64,000 nt of DNA from positions 41,233,912 to 41,297,911 of the forward strand of contig OX579636.1 in the NCBI GenBank assembly GCA_951230915.1, in the 5' to 3' direction. Both the position numbers and the translations under genes were made by a program. The notes below the pieces were generated by a model. That model saw only the letters and a list, made by a program, of their open reading frames with translations. It searched no databases and was not told where the DNA came from. Below are positions 63,025 through 64,000 of this stretch, one piece after another (position 1 is the first letter of the stretch; every line of letters starts with the position of its first letter). This DNA is from Antitrichia curtipendula. Taxonomy: Eukaryota; Streptophyta; Bryopsida; Hypnales; Leucodontaceae.

Positions 63025-63344
63025 ACTAAAATGAAAATACCGTTAATTCCAATGGTGAGATTGTTTTAGCAAAAAATGTCCGCGCCCTGACTTCCGTCCG
63101 CACCCTGTCGAACATCCGCGCCCCGGCACAGTCTCGTCCCCGCCCTGGCTTCTGTCTATGCCCATACCGGTGACATCCGCGCCCTGGATCCTACTTGGCA
63201 GCCAGGTGGCGTCAAAATGGCAGCCACATCACTTATTTTTTCAATGGCAAAAAGTCAACTTAGTGTTGACCACATCAGACGGGCAAGACCTCTATCGGAT
63301 GGGCGAACCGGACGTCCGTCTACTATGACAACCCTAGCTTGAAT

Positions 63345-64000
63345 CCATTCTTTAATTTTTTGCATATTCTGGTTTACGTCTTTACAAATAATTATATATT
63401 ATTTTGTATTTACCTCAATTTCATCATACCAAAAGTGTGGTTTTTTAAAAGTCAAAGCATTAGTTTGGATGAATGAGAAGTTTTGCAGTAAAAAAAGCCC
63501 CTAGAACCTCTTGGTTCATTGTATTGAATTAGGACATCATAGTGCTAACATTAGAAAAAAATTGAAGCCCCCACTAGGTCATTTGCCTTTCAATAGCAAT
63601 GCAAATATAGGGAAATAAATAAATAATATTTTTTAAATACTAAATTAATTTTTTTAAAGTATTTTTCTACGTCACTTTAGGTAATAAGGTAATGTGAAAA
63701 AAAATAAATTTAATTGTTTATTTATTTATTTATAGCTTCTATTATATTTGTATTGTTCCCCCAAAGTCAAATGGTCCTATAGAAGTCCAAGTTTTTCTCT
63801 AATGGTGGTTAAACAAGCTAAAGACCTTTTTGTGGTCACTTTTGTGATCTATGAGAATACTACCACATGTGAATCTTTCAATCAATATGCTCTTTTACAT
63901 ATGAATGAAACATGCATGTTCCCTTTAATCTTATAATTTTTTACGAGATTTTAGATTTAAATTATCAAGAATATTTGAAGGAAAAGTGAAGAAATATTAG
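63345..64000. other. A+T-rich intergenic DNA
   Basis: No gene or repeat recognised. A 62-codon frame at 63748-63936 is not identifiable. Confidence 0.4.

Larger units (their letters stand above)
60578..63336. mobile_element. hAT-like DNA transposon, non-autonomous (2759 bp)
   Basis: Left end CAGGGTTGTCATAGTGGACG (60578) is mirrored by CGTCTACTATGACAACCCT at the right end (63336). It is flanked by ACTTGAAT (60570-60577) and GCTTGAAT (63337-63344), an 8-bp duplication with one mismatch. CAGGG ends and 8-bp duplications are typical of hAT. Both subterminal regions are G+C-rich arrays of GGGCGCGGACGTC-like units, facing each other. The interior is A+T-rich with no transposase domain seen, so it would depend on a transposase elsewhere. 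Confidence 0.8.

Overview
The window looks like nuclear DNA of a land plant. Its genes have GT-AG introns and include an organelle-targeted RNC1-type protein (a family known from land plants) and plant-type GlnRS and maspardin genes. The gaps between genes are long, very A+T-rich and full of small inverted-repeat elements. I cannot name the species. A non-seed plant (bryophyte-like) is a guess from the gene spacing and base composition, not a result.

Layout. 0-2.3 kb: 5' part of a cytosolic glutaminyl-tRNA synthetase gene on the minus strand, running off the left edge, with telo-box repeats in its leader. 6.7-10.9 kb: an eight-exon maspardin-type alpha/beta hydrolase (minus). 17.4-17.9 kb: a two-exon gene for a small membrane-anchored protein (plus). 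The last two genes diverge, and their leaders carry the same sequence in inverted orientation. 20.1-23.0 kb: five-exon RNC1-like chloroplast protein with two RNase III-like domains whose acidic catalytic residues are altered. 37.6-38.8 kb: an intronless GT31 beta-1,3-galactosyltransferase-like gene (minus), far more G+C-rich than its surroundings. 58.3-60.15 kb: a possible 5' fragment of an LRR receptor-like gene.

The rest is mostly mobile DNA. At least seven copies of one element family share ends close to CCCCTAAAGTCCCAAAG, and TTAA abuts nearly every end. There is also a 2.76-kb hAT-like element with GC-rich subterminal arrays, a 584-bp hAT-like MITE with a perfect 8-bp duplication, several fold-back repeats, a ~180-bp tandem array, a repeat found in or beside three genes, and small protein-like relics. 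I saw no reverse transcriptase, integrase, intact transposase, CRISPR array, rRNA or intact tRNA.

The genes have unrelated housekeeping roles (translation, trafficking, chloroplast RNA, Golgi glycosylation) and do not form a pathway. The most unusual features are the TTAA-flanked family and the inverted shared leaders of the 10.9- and 17.4-kb genes. Exon limits come from reading frame, splice consensus and remembered family similarity; no alignment was run.
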